DNA of 33,125 bases, taken from an uncultured Hungatella sp. Lineage in GTDB: Bacteria; Bacillota; Clostridia; Lachnospirales; Lachnospiraceae. Positions 31,841 through 33,125 of the stretch are shown here, in pieces. A model generated the notes under the pieces. That model did not search any database. It was not told where the DNA came from and was given only the letters and a program-made list of their open reading frames with translations. Location of the stretch: assembly GCA_910579515.1 (NCBI GenBank), contig CAJTUV010000008.1, positions 1-33,125 on the forward strand. Direction: 5' to 3'. A program made the position numbers and the translations under genes. Each line of letters starts with the position of its first letter. Positions within the stretch are counted from its first letter, which is position 1.

Positions 31841-32575
31841 ATGAACAATAAGATAGATATTGTAATTACAATGGGGGGCCTTGGAAACCGTTTTCGGAAA
31901 ATGGGATATACAGTGCCGAAATACATGATTGAAGCCAAAGGAAAGACCCTTTTTGAATGGTCTATGGTCAGCCTTGAGGGATATAAGCAGGATGTGGAGC
32001 AGTATATATTTATTGCAATGCGGGATGAAGCTTGCGATGTCGAGAGTTTTATTGATAAAAAGTGCCAGGACCTAGGATTAAAAAATTATCATATTATGAT
32101 TCTTAATTATCTTACAGATGGACAGGCTACGACGGCAATGATGGCTCAAAAATACTGGAATCCGGAACATGCCCTGCTTATCTATAATATTGATACTTAT
32201 GTTGAGGCTGGAGAGATGAATAGTGCTGAGCTAAAGGGGGACGGATTTATCCCATGTTTTCAGGCAGAGGGAGAGCATTGGAGCTTTGTACGTCTTGACA
32301 GCTCAGGCAAAGTTGTCGAGATTAAGGAGAAGAAGCGAATTTCTGACCACTGTACATTGGGTGCGTATTATTTCCGTTCCTGCAGCTTATATAAGAATCT
32401 TTATGATGAGTATTACAATGAGGACCATGGATTGGTTAATGGTGAAAAGTATATAGCACCATTGTATGATTACCTGCTGTTAAAAAATGGCGAGATTTAT
32501 ATATCGGATATTGAGCCAGAGAGGGTCCATGTGTTGGGGACGCCCGAAGAACTGCAGAAATTTCTTGAGGAATAG
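31841..32575 (+). CDS. Sugar- or polyol-phosphate nucleotidyltransferase
   Basis: A 244-residue NTP_transferase fold protein: IDIVITMGGLGNRFRKMGYTVPKYM (5-29, in pieces) holds the nucleotide-binding G-G-x-G-x-R loop and the later Pro-Lys. ALLIYNIDTYVE holds the metal Asp. The product loop is VEIKEKKRISDHCTLGAYYF. The enzyme would join a phosphorylated small molecule to CMP, UMP or dTMP with loss of diphosphate. It is too short for hexapeptide-tailed GlmU types. It most resembles the short nucleotidyltransferases that stand beside kinase and HAD genes in capsule loci. ATG 31841 follows a G6 run serving as ribosome site, and the open frame from 31805 overlaps the HAD gene and is not used. Confidence 0.82.
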   Translation: MNNKIDIVITMGGLGNRFRKMGYTVPKYMIEAKGKTLFEWSMVSLEGYKQDVEQYIFIAMRDEACDVESFIDKKCQDLGLKNYHIMILNYLTDGQATTAMMAQKYWNPEHALLIYNIDTYVEAGEMNSAELKGDGFIPCFQAEGEHWSFVRLDSSGKVVEIKEKKRISDHCTLGAYYFRSCSLYKNLYDEYYNEDHGLVNGEKYIAPLYDYLLLKNGEIYISDIEPERVHVLGTPEELQKFLEE

Positions 32576-32612
32576 GGGAAGAGAAAAGGTTAGATAAAGA
32601 AGGAACAGAACG

Positions 32613-33026
32613 TTGAAAAAATTGTTTATACAGGTAATGAGATTTGTAGGTTTTAGCAGTATCGGATGGATTTTAGATTTTGGTACCTATACAGGGCTGG
32701 GATTGGTTTCAAATAATTTGGTATTGAATAATACCATCAGTTCCTGGGTAGGCGTAACCTTTGTATTTATGTTCGCTACCCACAAAGTATTTAACAATGT
32801 CAGCAAAATTCTATTGAAGTGGAAATATGTAATTTATTTGCTTTATCAATGTATCTTGATACTTTTCATATCGAAGCTTCTTAATAGAATGAATGTTGTT
32901 ATGGCAGCAAATATTGAAATAGCTTTCGTACAGCGTTTTTCTGCAATCATAGCAAAGATTCTAGTCACTCCGCTTACAATGGTTTTGAATTTCCTGGTAA
33001 TGAAGGGATTGATAGAAAAAATATAA
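32613..33026 (+). CDS. GtrA-family membrane protein
   Basis: A 137-residue protein with four membrane helices: FVGFSSIGWILDFGTYTGLGL, SSWVGVTFVFMFATHKVF, YVIYLLYQCILILFIS and KILVTPLTMVLNFLVMKGLI. R-F-V-G-F-x-S-x-x-x-x-x-D-F-G at the start and V-L-N-F-x-x-M-K at the end are GtrA signatures. Members help move polyprenyl-phosphate-linked sugars across the membrane or assist their synthase. The TTG start has AAGGAA 7-8 bases upstream. It likely works with the DPM1-like enzyme (28314-29108) and the GT-C-like protein. The left operon once had a similar gene, of which only the end remains at 3451-3519. Confidence 0.88.
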   Translation: MKKLFIQVMRFVGFSSIGWILDFGTYTGLGLVSNNLVLNNTISSWVGVTFVFMFATHKVFNNVSKILLKWKYVIYLLYQCILILFISKLLNRMNVVMAANIEIAFVQRFSAIIAKILVTPLTMVLNFLVMKGLIEKI

Positions 33027-33056
33027 GATTGGGGATTGTAAATAGGGAGGTGCAGA

Positions 33057-33125
33057 GTGATAATCTTTAGAGCAGAGCAGAGCAGAGCAGAGCAGAGCAG
33101 AGCAGAGCAGAGCAGAGCAGAGCAG
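33057..33125 (+). CDS. Start of a probably phase-variable gene, cut by the window end
   Basis: GTG 33057 follows GGGAGG (33045-33050) at 6 bases, an excellent ribosome site. It begins 30 bases after the GtrA stop, so it continues the operon. The peptide is MIIF followed by repeated Arg-Ala-Glu-Gln-Ser until the window ends, with no stop. The codons come from an (AGAGC)n array. Since the unit is five bases, gain or loss of one unit shifts the downstream frame, turning the protein on or off. The repeat has no stop codon in any frame, so the switch depends on the sequence beyond it. What the full protein is cannot be known here; its position suggests a glycan-modifying enzyme or membrane protein. 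Confidence 0.65.
   Translation, partial: MIIFRAEQSRAEQSRAEQSRAEQ
33069..33125 (+). repeat. (AGAGC)n pentanucleotide tandem repeat
   Basis: 57 bases, 11.4 perfect copies of AGAGC up to the last base, with no variant unit. Perfect short arrays are prone to slipped-strand changes. The window (perhaps the contig) ends inside the array, so the true copy number is not known. Confidence 0.97.

Noticed and set aside
33069..33125. Terminal repeat as CRISPR or as sequencing artefact
   Set aside because: There are no spacers, so it is not CRISPR. An artefact is possible at a contig end, but the ribosome site, start codon and open frame leading into the array argue for real biology.

Overview
The window looks like one part of a polysaccharide (capsule or exopolysaccharide) locus from a gut-type Firmicute, most probably a Lachnospiraceae-like clostridium. 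This rests on the AT-rich DNA, strong AGGAGG ribosome binding sites, TTGACA/TATAAT promoters and the style of the proteins. The species cannot be fixed from the sequence alone.

Layout. Positions 1-1880 are a flank of accessory character: a 5'-truncated unknown gene, a short remnant on the minus strand, a Phd/YefM-RelE/ParE type toxin-antitoxin pair with its own promoter, and another degraded fragment. From 1882 to 17829 a ~16 kb operon runs on the minus strand. From 18480 to beyond the window end a second operon runs on the plus strand. They diverge from a ~630 bp intergenic region at 17830-18479.

Both operons begin with the same kind of gene, a 452-residue membrane phosphoglycosyltransferase that puts the first sugar phosphate on undecaprenyl phosphate. 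In both, related glycosyltransferases and an ABC-2 permease/ATPase pair for exporting the lipid-linked glycan follow. The locus is therefore two paralogous assembly-and-export units arranged as mirror images. Both leaders carry a similar AU-rich hairpin, and the right one lies just behind a near-perfect sigma-A promoter.

The left (minus) operon carries a decoration module between its initiator and its transporter. It has a sugar aminotransferase, FabG-like SDR, AMP-forming ligase, GT2, a GT56-like/NeuD-like fusion, a divergent PLP enzyme, a GNAT acetyltransferase, an acyl carrier protein and an ATP-grasp ligase. A plausible reading is an amino sugar that is N-acylated with a carrier-bound acyl or aminoacyl group. 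A 1743-bp insertion sequence with 8-bp target duplications sits inside this operon, and a scar of decayed GT-C, GT2 and GtrA genes lies before the permease.

The right (plus) operon encodes two GT2 enzymes, the ABC pair, a DUF4422-GT8 fusion, a very large GT-C-like membrane protein, a DPM1-like GT2, an AglD-like membrane protein, a kinase/HAD/nucleotidyltransferase trio that may make an activated precursor, and a GtrA protein. The window ends inside a gene whose first codons are an (AGAGC)n tandem repeat. Its five-base unit is exactly the kind that shifts reading frame when copy number changes, so this is a strong candidate for a phase-variable (contingency) gene in the polysaccharide locus.
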